Shown: positions 6,745 to 15,577 of the stretch, piece after piece
Layout: each line of letters starts with the position of its first letter
Position numbering within the stretch: position 1 is the first letter of the stretch
Origin: an uncultured Nitrospiraceae bacterium
GTDB lineage: Bacteria > Nitrospirota > Thermodesulfovibrionia > Thermodesulfovibrionales > Dissulfurispiraceae
DNA: 64,000 nucleotides
Direction of reading: 5' to 3'
NCBI GenBank assembly: GCA_903822005.1
Contig: CAIJNL010000008.1
Coordinates: 34,784 to 98,783 of the forward strand
Notes under the pieces: model-generated
Seen by the model: the letters and a program-made list of their open reading frames with translations, nothing else
What the model was told of the DNA's origin: nothing
Databases searched by the model: none
Position numbers and translations under genes: made by a program

Positions 6745-8025
6745 GTGGAACAACTCTCCTTACATAAACCCGCGCTGTCGCTTTCTGAACTCAACTCGCT
6801 TATTCATGCCGCAATCGCGAACGCGCTGCCGGACCTTTACTGGGTAATCGCAGAGATAGCAGAATGCAAATGCAACCAGAAGGGCCACTGTTATCTCGAT
6901 CTTGTAGAGAAAGAAGAGCACAAGACTGTCGCCCAGATCAGGGCGACTATCTGGTCCTATGAATACCGGACCCTCAGCAGGAAATTCGAGGCAGCTGCAA
7001 AAACAGAACTTAAACAGGGAATAAAGGTATTGTTGCTGGCAGCGGTAAACTTTCACGAAATTTATGGCCTGAGTCTCAATATAAAGGACATTGATCCGGC
7101 ATATACTGCAGGAGAGATGGCGATCAGGAAAAGGGAGATTATCGAACGCCTGCGCAGGGAGGGTATCATTGATCTGAACAAGGACCTGAATCTCCCTCTC
7201 GTTCCTCAAAGGGTGGCGGTAATATCCTCACCCACGGCAGCAGGATATGGTGATTTCACCGGCCAGCTCGAAAAAAATCAGCATGGTTACAGGTTCTATC
7301 ACACAATCTTTCCTGCCCTTATGCAGGGAGAGGGTGCCGAAAAATCAGTGTTGGCTGCATTAGACAGCATATCTGCACAAAAAGAGAGATTTGATGTCGC
7401 TGTGATTATAAGGGGCGGGGGCTCGGTGGCTGACCTGAGCTGCTTTGACAACTATGCGATTGCGGCGCGGATAGCGCGCTTGGCCTTGCCTGTCATTACG
7501 GGTATCGGACATGACAAGGATGACACGGTAGTGGACATGGTCGCACATACAAAATTGAAAACCCCCACCGCTGTTGCCGAGTTTCTGATATCCGGAGTCA
7601 GGAGTTTCGATGAAAGGCTCTCCGGCATAGAAAGCGGCATCGGTCTTTATGCAGAGAGGCTTTTAAGCGGGGCATCCAGTTCACTTAATGCGCTCATTCA
7701 CAGGCTTTTGCTTTCGGCTTCACATATAATTACGGCCCCACAAAGCCGGCTTGATGCGCTCGGAAAGAGTCTGACAGGCTGTCTGAAGCAATACTTTCAG
7801 CTTGGTGAAAAAAGACTCTCAGCAGCAGAACAGGCAGTGCGGCTGCTCGATCCTGAAAATGTGCTAAAGAGGGGCTATAGTATAACGCGTTATAACGGTA
7901 AATCAGTGAAAGACGCGTCTATATTATCGAATGGTGATATAATCATGACTGAGCTGCACAGTGGCTTTATCAGCAGTACGGTTGACAGGCAGGGGGAGGA
8001 CAATGGCACGAAGCAAAGAACTTAG
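6745..8025 (+). CDS. xseA: Exodeoxyribonuclease VII large subunit
   Basis: 426 residues. An N-terminal OB-fold (about 14-110, including ALPDLYWVIAEIAECK) is followed by the catalytic region with the family signatures VISSPTAAGYGDF, IIRGGGSVADLSCFDNYAIA and TGIGHDKDDTVVDMVAHTKLKTPTA. A helical region and a C-terminal segment with LKRGYSITR complete the usual architecture. ExoVII degrades single-stranded DNA into oligonucleotides in the cytoplasm. The start is GTG, chosen because the -10 element lies just upstream. The small-subunit gene overlaps its 3' end by 23 nt, the typical xseA-xseB arrangement. Confidence 0.95.
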   Translation: MEQLSLHKPALSLSELNSLIHAAIANALPDLYWVIAEIAECKCNQKGHCYLDLVEKEEHKTVAQIRATIWSYEYRTLSRKFEAAAKTELKQGIKVLLLAAVNFHEIYGLSLNIKDIDPAYTAGEMAIRKREIIERLRREGIIDLNKDLNLPLVPQRVAVISSPTAAGYGDFTGQLEKNQHGYRFYHTIFPALMQGEGAEKSVLAALDSISAQKERFDVAVIIRGGGSVADLSCFDNYAIAARIARLALPVITGIGHDKDDTVVDMVAHTKLKTPTAVAEFLISGVRSFDERLSGIESGIGLYAERLLSGASSSLNALIHRLLLSASHIITAPQSRLDALGKSLTGCLKQYFQLGEKRLSAAEQAVRLLDPENVLKRGYSITRYNGKSVKDASILSNGDIIMTELHSGFISSTVDRQGEDNGTKQRT

Positions 8026-8203
8026 TTACGGCGCTGCGCTCGCCGAGCTTGAAGAGATCATCGGGAGTATAGAATCAGATGCGGTAGACGTCGATACCCT
8101 GGCAGAAAAAGTCAAGAGGGCGGCACTCCTTATCAGCTTTTGCAAAGAGAGGCTGAAGGGCGCTGAAGAAGAGGTAAAAAAAATCGTTTCAGAGATTGAA
8201 TAG
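8003..8203 (+). CDS. xseB: Exodeoxyribonuclease VII small subunit
   Basis: 66 residues from the ATG at 8003, preceded by GGGGGAGGA; the open frame continues upstream, but that start lacks support. The sequence SYGAALAELEEIIGSIES...DVDTLAEKVKRAALLISFCKERL is the helical-hairpin pattern of XseB. Several copies of this protein wrap the XseA helical stalk. The 23-nt overlap with xseA suggests coupled translation. Confidence 0.93.
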   Translation: MARSKELSYGAALAELEEIIGSIESDAVDVDTLAEKVKRAALLISFCKERLKGAEEEVKKIVSEIE

Positions 8204-8265
8204 CCAAGTCCGCCGTCTTGCTTGAAAGGTGACAATCGAGGGTTAAAATTGATGCCAAAAAAACC

Positions 8266-8294
8266 TTGACAAGCCTTGACGGATTCGTTATTCT
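8266..8294 (+). promoter_or_regulatory. Sigma-70-type promoter of the nuo operon
   Basis: TTGACA (8266-8271), a 17-nt spacer and TATTCT (8289-8294). The transcript would start near 8301. A second TTGACG at 8276 is badly spaced. The first transcribed bases can form a hairpin with arms TTGGTC (8300-8305) and GACCAA (8318-8323). Confidence 0.65.
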
Positions 8295-8361
8295 AATGCT
8301 TGGTCGTCAGGTTGTCAGACCAAACTTATTTGGGGTTTATTACTGTTTACCGGAGGCTTTT

Positions 8362-8451
8362 ATGTCTGCCGAGATAGAATTAAACGTAGCAGAAGCAATC
8401 GTTGACACAGGTAATAGGCTGACTGCGAGATCAGCCACAATGAGGTTATAA
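8362..8451 (+). CDS. 29-residue leader ORF upstream of nuoA
   Basis: An ATG at 8362 follows a near-perfect Shine-Dalgarno CGGAGG with a 6-nt spacer and opens a 29-codon frame (MSAEIELNVAE..., ending SATMRL). The TAA at 8449-8451 lies 4 nt before the nuoA GTG, and the GAGG that would serve nuoA lies inside this ORF. That arrangement fits translational coupling or a leader peptide. No transmembrane segment or known motif is present. It could be a decayed gene remnant; the good ribosome-binding site is the main support. Confidence 0.5.
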   Translation: MSAEIELNVAEAIVDTGNRLTARSATMRL

Positions 8452-8455
8452 ATAA

Positions 8456-8854
8456 GTGACACCAGGCAATTACCTTCCTACCGAATATCTCCCCGTTTTA
8501 ATCATGATGATAGTAGCGGCCATTTTTGGCGCAGGCATTATTCTCGTTGGCGGTCTGGTCAGGCTGCGCAGACCCTATAAGGACAAGTTAATTCCGTATG
8601 AGTCCGGCATAACTCCGGTAGGAGAGCCCGGCATCCGTTTCAGGATCAGTTTTTACATTGTTGCCATGCTATTTGTAATCTTCGATGTGGAAGCAGTATT
8701 CCTTTATCCCTGGGCAATCGTTTATAACAAGATCGGACTTTATGCCCTGATAGAGATGCTGCTGTTTATCGTCATATTGCTGGTCGGTTATATATACGCC
8801 TGGAAGAAAGGCGCATTCGTCTGGGACTCAAGAGGAGGCAGTGACGCTTTATGA
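8456..8854 (+). CDS. nuoA: NADH-quinone oxidoreductase-type complex I subunit A
   Basis: 132 residues with three membrane helices (about 13-36, 62-83, 92-116). The NuoA signatures [29 protein letters not shown] and FLYPWA are all present. Part of the junction between the peripheral arm and the membrane arm. GTG start. First structural gene of nuoABCDHIJKLMN; its stop overlaps the nuoB start by 4 nt. Confidence 0.95.
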   Translation: MTPGNYLPTEYLPVLIMMIVAAIFGAGIILVGGLVRLRRPYKDKLIPYESGITPVGEPGIRFRISFYIVAMLFVIFDVEAVFLYPWAIVYNKIGLYALIEMLLFIVILLVGYIYAWKKGAFVWDSRGGSDAL

Positions 8855-9366
8855 CAGATAAAGTGGAAATGGTGGAGATCGCTGAAGGAGTCAGGACCGT
8901 TCCCAACTCCAACATCTTCATCACCTCAATTGACAAGCTGGTTAACTGGGGCCGCCAGTCGTCCATGTGGCCGATGTCTTTCGGACTGGCCTGCTGCGCC
9001 ATAGAGATGATGGCGACCGGAGCAGCGCATAATGATCTGGACAGGTTCGGCATAATCTTCAGGGGTTCGCCGAGGCAGTCCGATCTGATGATTATTGCGG
9101 GGACCCTTTCAAAGAAAATGGCGCCGGTTGCGCGGAGAGTATATGACCAGATGCCTGAACCGAGGTATGTGGTCGCAATGGGAAGCTGCGCTTGCACAGG
9201 CGGTATTTTCAATACCTACAGTGTAGTGCAGGGGGTGGAAAAAATAATGCCGGTCGATGTTTATATCCCGGGGTGTCCGCCAAGGCCAGAGGCATTGATG
9301 GAAGGCCTGATGATGCTGCAGGAAAAGATCAAGAAAGAGCACGCCAAATGGGGCGGCTGGAGATAG
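8851..9366 (+). CDS. nuoB: Complex I subunit B ([4Fe-4S] cluster N2)
   Basis: 171 residues. The cysteines of terminal cluster N2 are visible: adjacent CC in [14 protein letters not shown] in GSCACTGG, and C in PGCPPRPE. This subunit passes electrons to quinone at the interface with NuoD. Closely paralogous to EchC encoded 12 kb downstream, which can be compared directly. ATGA overlap with nuoA. Confidence 0.96.
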   Translation: MTDKVEMVEIAEGVRTVPNSNIFITSIDKLVNWGRQSSMWPMSFGLACCAIEMMATGAAHNDLDRFGIIFRGSPRQSDLMIIAGTLSKKMAPVARRVYDQMPEPRYVVAMGSCACTGGIFNTYSVVQGVEKIMPVDVYIPGCPPRPEALMEGLMMLQEKIKKEHAKWGGWR

Positions 9367-9368
9367 GC

Positions 9369-9905
9369 ATGGGACCGAAAGAAGCTGCTGAAGCGTTAGC
9401 AAAAGCCTTTCCGTCAGAGATAAAAGAGACTGCGGAATTTCAGGGACAGGTGAGCGTAACGGTATCCAAAGACAGGATCAGGGACATGATGCGTTTTCTG
9501 CATGACGATCCGGCACTTGAATTTCATTTCCTTTCCGATATATGCGGGGTAGATTATCTCGACAAAAAGGAGCCGAGATTCGAGGTTGTTTATAATCTCT
9601 TTTCTCTTCCGAACAAAACTTCCCTCAGGATCAAGGCCCAGGTGGCTGCAGAAGATCTTAAGATCGACAGCGTTGTCAGCGTTTGGGCAGGCGCCAATTG
9701 GCGCGAGAGGGAATGCTTTGACATGTTCGGCATCAGGTTCAGCGGTCATCCTGATCTCAGGAGGCTTCTGATGCCTGAGGACTGGGACGGTTATCCCCTC
9801 TGCAAGGATTACCCGCTTCAGAGCGATCTTGGCGACAAAGAGTGGCAGGGATACAAGGATGTTATCGATACTGCCGAGAGTAACAAAAAGTACGGGGTGC
9901 GGTAA
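9369..9905 (+). CDS. nuoC: Complex I subunit C (30 kDa)
   Basis: 178 residues from the ATG at 9369, 2 nt after the nuoB stop and preceded by GGAG. The signature region ERECFDMFGIRFSGHPDLRR and the end LPQ-like segment DYPLQSD identify the family. It packs against NuoD in the peripheral arm and carries no cofactor. NuoC and NuoD are separate proteins here, not fused as in E. coli. The nuoD ATG follows the stop immediately. Confidence 0.94.
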   Translation: MGPKEAAEALAKAFPSEIKETAEFQGQVSVTVSKDRIRDMMRFLHDDPALEFHFLSDICGVDYLDKKEPRFEVVYNLFSLPNKTSLRIKAQVAAEDLKIDSVVSVWAGANWRERECFDMFGIRFSGHPDLRRLLMPEDWDGYPLCKDYPLQSDLGDKEWQGYKDVIDTAESNKKYGVR

Positions 9906-11099
9906 ATGCAATCAGAGAAAGAGATCACGACAAAGTATCTGACTCTGAACATGGGTCCGCAGCATCCGGCTACGCATGGCGTATTGCGGCTGGTTCTTGA
10001 TCTCGACGGCGAGACGGTGGTGAAATGTACGCCGCACATAGGCTACCTGCACAGGGGCATGGAGAAGTGGTCGGAGAGCAGGACTTACCCGACAGCCATG
10101 CCGCTTATGAACCGGCTTGATTATGTGGCAGCTGTTGCGAACGAAATAGGTTACTGCGTTGCGGTCGAAAGGCTGCTTGGAGTAGAGGTCCCTGAAAGGG
10201 CCAAATACATCAGGACTATGACTGCGGAGATGGTGAGGATATGCAGTCATATCATCTGGCTTGCAGCGCATGCGATAGATATCGGCGCAATGACGGTCTT
10301 CCTTTATTCGATGAGAGACAGGGAAACGCTACTTGATCTTTTCGAGATGTTATGCGGGGCGAGGCTTCTGCATATCTATCCGCGCATAGGCGGAGTGCGT
10401 TGTGATGTCAGCCAGGAGTTTCTCGATGGCGTCTATAAATTTACAGACAAGTTCCCCAAGCTGATTGAAGAGTACGAGACCCTTATTGACCAGAACAGGA
10501 TATGGTTCCAGAGGACAAAAGGGATTGGTGTTATCGGGGCGGAAGAGGCCATAAATCTCGGGTTAACCGGTCCCACCTTGAGAGGCTCCGGAGTAGCCTA
10601 TGATATCAGGAAGGTCTCACCGTACGACGCGTACGACAAGGTTGAATTTGATGTGCCGGTAGGAAAAAACTGCGATGTGTACGACCGGTACAGATGCAGG
10701 ATGGATGAGTTCAGGCAGTCTAACAGGATCATAAGGCAGTGCGTAGAAAAGCTGCCTGATGGCCTTGTGCTGAACCCGGATGCCCCCGGATTGGACATGC
10801 TGCCGGGTCCCATAAAGAAGGCAGCTCCTGTTCCTGCCCCTGAAGCAGATGCCGTGCCTGTGATGTCGCCTGCCGGTCCTGCTTTTACCGAAATATACAG
10901 CGCAACAGAAGTCCCCAAGGGCGAACTCGGTTATTACATTGTAAGCGACGGCACAGGAAAGCCTTACAGGATGCGGATAAGGACCCCTTCCTTTATGCAT
11001 ATATCCGCGCTGCCCAGATTCTGCGAAGGGAATCTTGTAGCGGACGTCATCGCCCTTATTGGGACAATAGATATCGTTCTCGGCGAATGCGACAGGTGA
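9906..11099 (+). CDS. nuoD: Complex I subunit D (49 kDa, quinone site)
   Basis: 397 residues. [12 protein letters not shown] near the N-terminus carries the quinone-site histidine, and NRLDYVAA carries the expected tyrosine region. The cysteines of the hydrogenase ancestor are absent, so this is a complex I subunit, not a hydrogenase. Residues about 300-328 form an Ala/Pro-rich stretch ([18 protein letters not shown]...) where most NuoD proteins have a conserved helix around 'EALIHHFKL'. The normal sequence resumes at [21 protein letters not shown]. The C-terminus ends in DIVLGECDR as usual. Confidence 0.93.
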   Translation: MQSEKEITTKYLTLNMGPQHPATHGVLRLVLDLDGETVVKCTPHIGYLHRGMEKWSESRTYPTAMPLMNRLDYVAAVANEIGYCVAVERLLGVEVPERAKYIRTMTAEMVRICSHIIWLAAHAIDIGAMTVFLYSMRDRETLLDLFEMLCGARLLHIYPRIGGVRCDVSQEFLDGVYKFTDKFPKLIEEYETLIDQNRIWFQRTKGIGVIGAEEAINLGLTGPTLRGSGVAYDIRKVSPYDAYDKVEFDVPVGKNCDVYDRYRCRMDEFRQSNRIIRQCVEKLPDGLVLNPDAPGLDMLPGPIKKAAPVPAPEADAVPVMSPAGPAFTEIYSATEVPKGELGYYIVSDGTGKPYRMRIRTPSFMHISALPRFCEGNLVADVIALIGTIDIVLGECDR

Positions 11100-11107
11100 G
11101 GTGAGCA

Positions 11108-12166
11108 TTGGATAATTACGCAATATACGACGGATTGTACGCCATACTCGGCATTCCCCGGGACTGCAGTCTGCTGCTTCAGTTTATAGCCATTATGATT
11201 AATATTGTGCTGGTGATAGCGGTCGTCATGCTGCACGTTGCCTACGCTACCTATTTTGAACGAAAGGTCATCGGCCATATGCAGGTCAGACTCGGCCCCA
11301 TGAGGGTAGGCTGGCACGGTCTTCTCCAGCCAATAGCGGACGGCCTGAAGCTTTTCTTCAAAGAGGACATTGTTCCGGCAACGGATTTCAAGGCAGTCTT
11401 CAAACTTGCACCGATTTTTGTGGTCTTTGCTGCCTTGAGCTCCCTGGCAGTTATCCCGTTTTTCAGCACATTCTATATTGCCAATATTAATATAGGCATT
11501 CTTTATATCCTTGCCATATCAGCAGTCAGCACCTACGGAATAATAATGGCCGGCTGGGCCTCGAATTCGAAATATGCCTTTCTCGGCAGCCTGCGCTCAG
11601 CGGCGCAGCTGATCAGTTATGAAGTAGCCATGGGATTGAGTCTCGTGGGCATAATGATCATGGCCGGCTCCCTTAATCTTAAAGAGATCGTCAGCGCGCA
11701 GCAGCAGCAGTGGTACGGCATGTATCTTTTCCCGCAGTTCCTCGGATTTTTCGTCTTTACCGTTGCGGCATTTGCCGAGACCAACAGGGTGCCCTTTGAC
11801 CTGCCCGAGGCCGAGACCGAGCTTGTCGCGGGTTATTTCGCGGAATACAGCGGAATGCGTTTCTCGCTCTTTTTCCTCGGGGAATATATCGCGATGATAG
11901 TCATGTCGAGCATGTCGGTATTATGCTTCTGGGGCGGCTGGACATTGCCTCCGGTAATAACCAACGCAATCCCCCAGCTTAATATGGTCCCGGGAATCGT
12001 GTGGTTCGTCCTGAAGGTGTATGGCCATATATTCGTATTTTACTGGGTCAGGGCAACGCTTCCGAGGTACAGGTACGATTACCTGATGAGACTGGGCTGG
12101 AAGGTATTGATCCCTCTGGCTCTGGCAAATATTGTAATTACATCTATTGTGAAATATCTGGCATAG
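11108..12166 (+). CDS. nuoH: Complex I subunit H
   Basis: 352 residues, about eight to nine membrane helices. Signatures ERKVIGHMQVRLGP(M)R, GLLQPIADGLKLFFKED and the quinone-pocket loop AETNRVPFDLPEAETELVAGY are intact. Start is TTG at 11108 behind GAGGTGAG; no ATG lies nearby. NuoH connects the quinone chamber to the proton-pumping arm. It is paralogous to EchB at 20738. Confidence 0.95.
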   Translation: MDNYAIYDGLYAILGIPRDCSLLLQFIAIMINIVLVIAVVMLHVAYATYFERKVIGHMQVRLGPMRVGWHGLLQPIADGLKLFFKEDIVPATDFKAVFKLAPIFVVFAALSSLAVIPFFSTFYIANINIGILYILAISAVSTYGIIMAGWASNSKYAFLGSLRSAAQLISYEVAMGLSLVGIMIMAGSLNLKEIVSAQQQQWYGMYLFPQFLGFFVFTVAAFAETNRVPFDLPEAETELVAGYFAEYSGMRFSLFFLGEYIAMIVMSSMSVLCFWGGWTLPPVITNAIPQLNMVPGIVWFVLKVYGHIFVFYWVRATLPRYRYDYLMRLGWKVLIPLALANIVITSIVKYLA

Positions 12167-12173
12167 CAGGGGC

Positions 12174-12794
12174 ATGCATACAATGACATTAAAACAGTTC
12201 ATAAAGAGAATTTTTCTGATAGAGATAATGCAGGGTATGGCGCTAACCCTTAAGATGATGTTCACGCATGCGGTCACCCGTCAGTTTCCTGAAGAGAGAA
12301 GGGACCCTATTCCGGGTTTCAGGGGGAGGCACGCTTTTGTCAGAGACAGCAAGACAGGGAAAGAAAAATGCATCATGTGCATGAAATGCTCCACGGTATG
12401 CCCGTCGCAATGCATTTACATCTCGAAACAGAAACGGGAAGAGGACGGCAAATTCTATCTTGCACAATTCGATATCGAGGCATTGAGATGCATTTTCTGC
12501 GGATACTGCGTAGAGGTCTGCCCGGTATGCGCACTGGTCCTCACTGAAGAATTCGAGTATTCGGCATATACGAAGGAAGAGATCTATTTCACGAGGGAAA
12601 AACTTTTGGCGAACTGGGATGAGTTTGCGGCAAAACAGAAAGTAGAGACATATTTCAACAAATTCTGGAGACCGGAAGGACTGGATACTTCAAAAATGAC
12701 CAAGTTTAAGCGGGAGCAGGGGCCGGTGCTTCTGAAACCGGGTGCAGCAACACCCGAGGCCGCACAGGTCCCCGCAGAAAAGGAGACAGCGTGA
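12174..12794 (+). CDS. nuoI: Complex I subunit I (two [4Fe-4S] clusters)
   Basis: 206 residues. Two ferredoxin motifs are visible: CIMCMKCSTVCP and CIFCGYCVEVCP, each C-x2-C-x2-C-x3-C, for clusters N6a and N6b. In the absence of NuoEFG this subunit is a likely docking point for ferredoxin (inference by analogy with other 11-subunit enzymes). The C-terminus carries a low-complexity tail ([19 protein letters not shown]) not needed for cluster binding. An in-frame ATG at 12183 is an alternative start. The stop overlaps the nuoJ GTG. Confidence 0.94.
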   Translation: MHTMTLKQFIKRIFLIEIMQGMALTLKMMFTHAVTRQFPEERRDPIPGFRGRHAFVRDSKTGKEKCIMCMKCSTVCPSQCIYISKQKREEDGKFYLAQFDIEALRCIFCGYCVEVCPVCALVLTEEFEYSAYTKEEIYFTREKLLANWDEFAAKQKVETYFNKFWRPEGLDTSKMTKFKREQGPVLLKPGAATPEAAQVPAEKETA

Positions 12795-13303
12795 TTACGG
12801 TACCCCAGCTATTTTTCGCTTATTTTGCCGTTGCCATGACAGTGCTGTCTTTGCTGGTCATAACAGCAAAGAATCCGGTTAACAGCGTGCTATGGATGCT
12901 GGCGCTCTTCTTTCACATTGCCGGGCTCTATCTTTTTCTCAACGCGGAATTTCTTGCTGCAGTTCAGCTCATCCTTTATGCAGGCGCCATACTGGTCCTG
13001 TTCCTGTTCGTAATCATGATGCTGAATGTAAAGGACGAAATAATAGGAAAGAGATTTATCAAAGGCTGGCCGGTCGGCATCGCACTGGTCATGTCGATAC
13101 TGGCAGTCATTTATTTCCCGATAAGCAGGCTGATTCAGGGGCCTGCCGGACAGTATACGATTGAGGCCATCAGGGCAGAGACGAATTCAAAGGTACTGGG
13201 CAGGGTCCTCTACACGGATTATCTTTTCCCCTTTGAAGTAGCATCCCTGATTCTGCTGATCGCAATCGTTGGGGCCATGGTGTTGGCCAAGAGAAGGGCG
13301 TAA
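12791..13303 (+). CDS. nuoJ: Complex I subunit J
   Basis: 170 residues, five hydrophobic segments. The motif [20 protein letters not shown], containing the pi-bulge region of helix 3, identifies NuoJ. GTG start overlapping the nuoI stop by 4 nt. Confidence 0.94.
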   Translation: MITVPQLFFAYFAVAMTVLSLLVITAKNPVNSVLWMLALFFHIAGLYLFLNAEFLAAVQLILYAGAILVLFLFVIMMLNVKDEIIGKRFIKGWPVGIALVMSILAVIYFPISRLIQGPAGQYTIEAIRAETNSKVLGRVLYTDYLFPFEVASLILLIAIVGAMVLAKRRA

Positions 13304-13311
13304 GGAGGCAC

Positions 13312-13614
13312 ATGGTACCTTTAAACTGGTATATCATACTTAGCGCTATAATATTTTTGATCGGTGTCGCCGGCTTTCTGACAAGAAGGAACGTATTCAT
13401 AATGCTGATGTCCATCGAACTCATGCTGAATGCAGTCAATATCAGCCTTGTGGCATTCAGCCATTACCTGCAGGACATGAGAGGACAGATATTCGTCATT
13501 TTCATAATAACGGTTGCGGCAGCAGAAGCTGCCATAGGACTGGCGATCATCGTCTCCCTCTTCAGGAACAAGCAGAAGATGCATGCCGATGAAATAGCGG
13601 AGATGAGGGGATAA
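13312..13614 (+). CDS. nuoK: Complex I subunit K
   Basis: 100 residues with three membrane helices. [19 protein letters not shown] carries the conserved membrane glutamate in helix 2, and [18 protein letters not shown] carries the second, both needed for proton transfer. AAGGAGG lies before the ATG. Confidence 0.95.
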   Translation: MVPLNWYIILSAIIFLIGVAGFLTRRNVFIMLMSIELMLNAVNISLVAFSHYLQDMRGQIFVIFIITVAAAEAAIGLAIIVSLFRNKQKMHADEIAEMRG

Positions 13615-13617
13615 GCG

Positions 13618-15543
13618 ATGATTAACTATATTCTCATACCGGTCCTGCCGCTCGCGGCCTTTGTCATAAATATTATATTCGGAAAATTCTTTTTCAAGGA
13701 GAAATCCCACTGGATAGCGATCCTGGCCGTTTTCGGCTCGTTCGTCCTTTCGGTCATCACATTCGCCGAGGTTGCCGCTGGTAAAACAATCAACTACGAT
13801 GCCTTCAGCTGGATCGTTTCGGGCAGCTTCAATGTTAGTTTTGGACTCCTTATAGATCAGCTTACCGCGATCATGCTGATCGTGGTAACGAGTGTGAGCC
13901 TGCTTGTTCATGTCTATTCAGTCGGTTATATGCATGGCGACAAAGGCTATTACCGCTTTTTCTCTTACCTCAGTCTTTTTACATTTTCTATGCTCATGCT
14001 GGTTACCGCAAACAATCTCCTGCAGCTCTATTTCGGCTGGGAGGCAGTCGGTCTCTGTTCCTATTTCCTGATCGGGTTCTGGTACGAGAAGAAGAGCGCG
14101 GCTGACGCTGGCAAGAAGGCCTTTATCGTGAACCGCTTCGGAGACTTCGGCTTCGGCCTTGGCGTGATCATGATTTTCCTCTTCATCGGAGCAATCAATT
14201 ACACCGATATTTTCGCTAACATATCTACGCTTCAGGGCAAGACCATAACGATGCTCGGCCATGATTTTGACCTGATTACAGTCATAGCCCTGCTGCTGTT
14301 CTGCGGCGCGGTCGGCAAATCAGCGCAGATTCCGCTGCATGTCTGGCTGCCTGATGCCATGGAAGGCCCCACACCGGTAAGCGCCCTCATCCACGCAGCT
14401 ACAATGGTCACTGCGGGTGTGTTTATGGTGGCGCGCTTTAATCCCGTGTTCAGCCTTTCGGAAGTTGCCATGAATACAGTTGCCATTACCGGCGCGGTCA
14501 CCAGCCTTTTTGCTGCAACGATAGCGCTTGTACAGAACGATATAAAGAGGATCATCGCATATTCGACAGTGAGTCAGCTCGGCTACATGTTTCTCGCCTG
14601 CGGCGTAGGAGCATACGGCGCGGGAGTCTTTCATCTTTTTACACATGCCTATTTCAAGGCCCTCCTGTTCCTCGGTGCGGGAAGTGTAATGCATGCAATG
14701 GGCGGGGAGCTGGATATTCAGAAGATGGGCGGCCTGAGGAAATATATGCCGGTCACTTTCTGGACATTCCTGATTGCCTCACTGAGTATCGCGGGAGTCC
14801 CCGGGCTGGCAGGCTTCTTCAGCAAGGATGAAATCCTCTGGCTTGCATACAACGGAGGCGCTGTCGGCAAGACAGTCTGGCTGATGGGAACTCTTGTCGC
14901 AGGGCTGACAGCATTTTACAGTTTCAGGATCATTTATCTGGCTTTCTTCGGAAAGTTCAGGGGAACGCATGAGCAGGAGCACCATCTGCATGAATCGCCG
15001 ACCTCAATGACCCTTCCGCTTGTAGTGCTTGCTATTGGAGCACTGGCTGCGGGATGGATCGGCATACCGGCCCTCCTCGGCGGCAATAACTGGGTAGGAC
15101 ATTTCTTTGAGCCGGTACTGGGTCATCCTCATGTACATGGAACTCATGCAGAGGAATGGATGGTTGTCGGGATATCCATTGCAGTCGCCTTTACCGGGAT
15201 CCTGATCTCGACTATCTTCTATCTCTGGAAACCGCAGATACCGGTTCTGATCGGCGAGAAGTTCAAGGGAGTATACACTACGCTCTGGAATAAATATTAT
15301 GTTGACGAGTTCTATGACCGGATAATAGTCCAGCCCGCATTCTGGATAGCGAAAAATGTTCTGGTAGGTATCACGGACGCAAAGATCATCGAAGGCATTG
15401 TAAACGGGGTGCCGAAGCTGATCGGCAGCTTTGGAGAAAAGTTAAGGAAGTTACAGACAGGCTATGTGCAGCATTATGCATTGAGCATGGCAATCGGGCT
15501 TTTTGTAATACTCACCCTGGTATTGATAGCAGGAACAAGATAG
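13618..15543 (+). CDS. nuoL: Complex I antiporter-like subunit L
   Basis: 641 residues. Typical antiporter core with GWEAVGLCSYFLIGFW (key Glu), CGAVGKSAQIPLHVWLPDAMEGPTPVS (key Lys; shown in part) and HAATMVTAGVFM. A C-terminal extension (about 510-641) with KYYVDEFYD and a final membrane helix forms the lateral helix that spans the arm. His-rich stretches at about 460 (EHHLHE) and 505 (HPHVHGTHAEE) lie in loops. Confidence 0.95.
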   Translation: MINYILIPVLPLAAFVINIIFGKFFFKEKSHWIAILAVFGSFVLSVITFAEVAAGKTINYDAFSWIVSGSFNVSFGLLIDQLTAIMLIVVTSVSLLVHVYSVGYMHGDKGYYRFFSYLSLFTFSMLMLVTANNLLQLYFGWEAVGLCSYFLIGFWYEKKSAADAGKKAFIVNRFGDFGFGLGVIMIFLFIGAINYTDIFANISTLQGKTITMLGHDFDLITVIALLLFCGAVGKSAQIPLHVWLPDAMEGPTPVSALIHAATMVTAGVFMVARFNPVFSLSEVAMNTVAITGAVTSLFAATIALVQNDIKRIIAYSTVSQLGYMFLACGVGAYGAGVFHLFTHAYFKALLFLGAGSVMHAMGGELDIQKMGGLRKYMPVTFWTFLIASLSIAGVPGLAGFFSKDEILWLAYNGGAVGKTVWLMGTLVAGLTAFYSFRIIYLAFFGKFRGTHEQEHHLHESPTSMTLPLVVLAIGALAAGWIGIPALLGGNNWVGHFFEPVLGHPHVHGTHAEEWMVVGISIAVAFTGILISTIFYLWKPQIPVLIGEKFKGVYTTLWNKYYVDEFYDRIIVQPAFWIAKNVLVGITDAKIIEGIVNGVPKLIGSFGEKLRKLQTGYVQHYALSMAIGLFVILTLVLIAGTR

Positions 15544-15577
15544 GCCGCGCGGCATTATTATACAGGAGGATTCGGGA

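Noticed and set aside
8266..8361. Longer reading frame (61 codons) upstream of nuoA
   Set aside because: Its start would lie inside the -35 of the nuo promoter, and no ribosome-binding site supports it; only the last 29 codons follow a good one.
9906..11099. NuoD as a hydrogenase large subunit
   Set aside because: It lacks all nickel-binding cysteines and keeps the quinone-site histidine and tyrosine.
13321..14694. Several minus-strand frames opposite nuoK and nuoL
   Set aside because: They are antisense shadows of well-conserved complex I genes and have no ribosome-binding sites or recognisable products.
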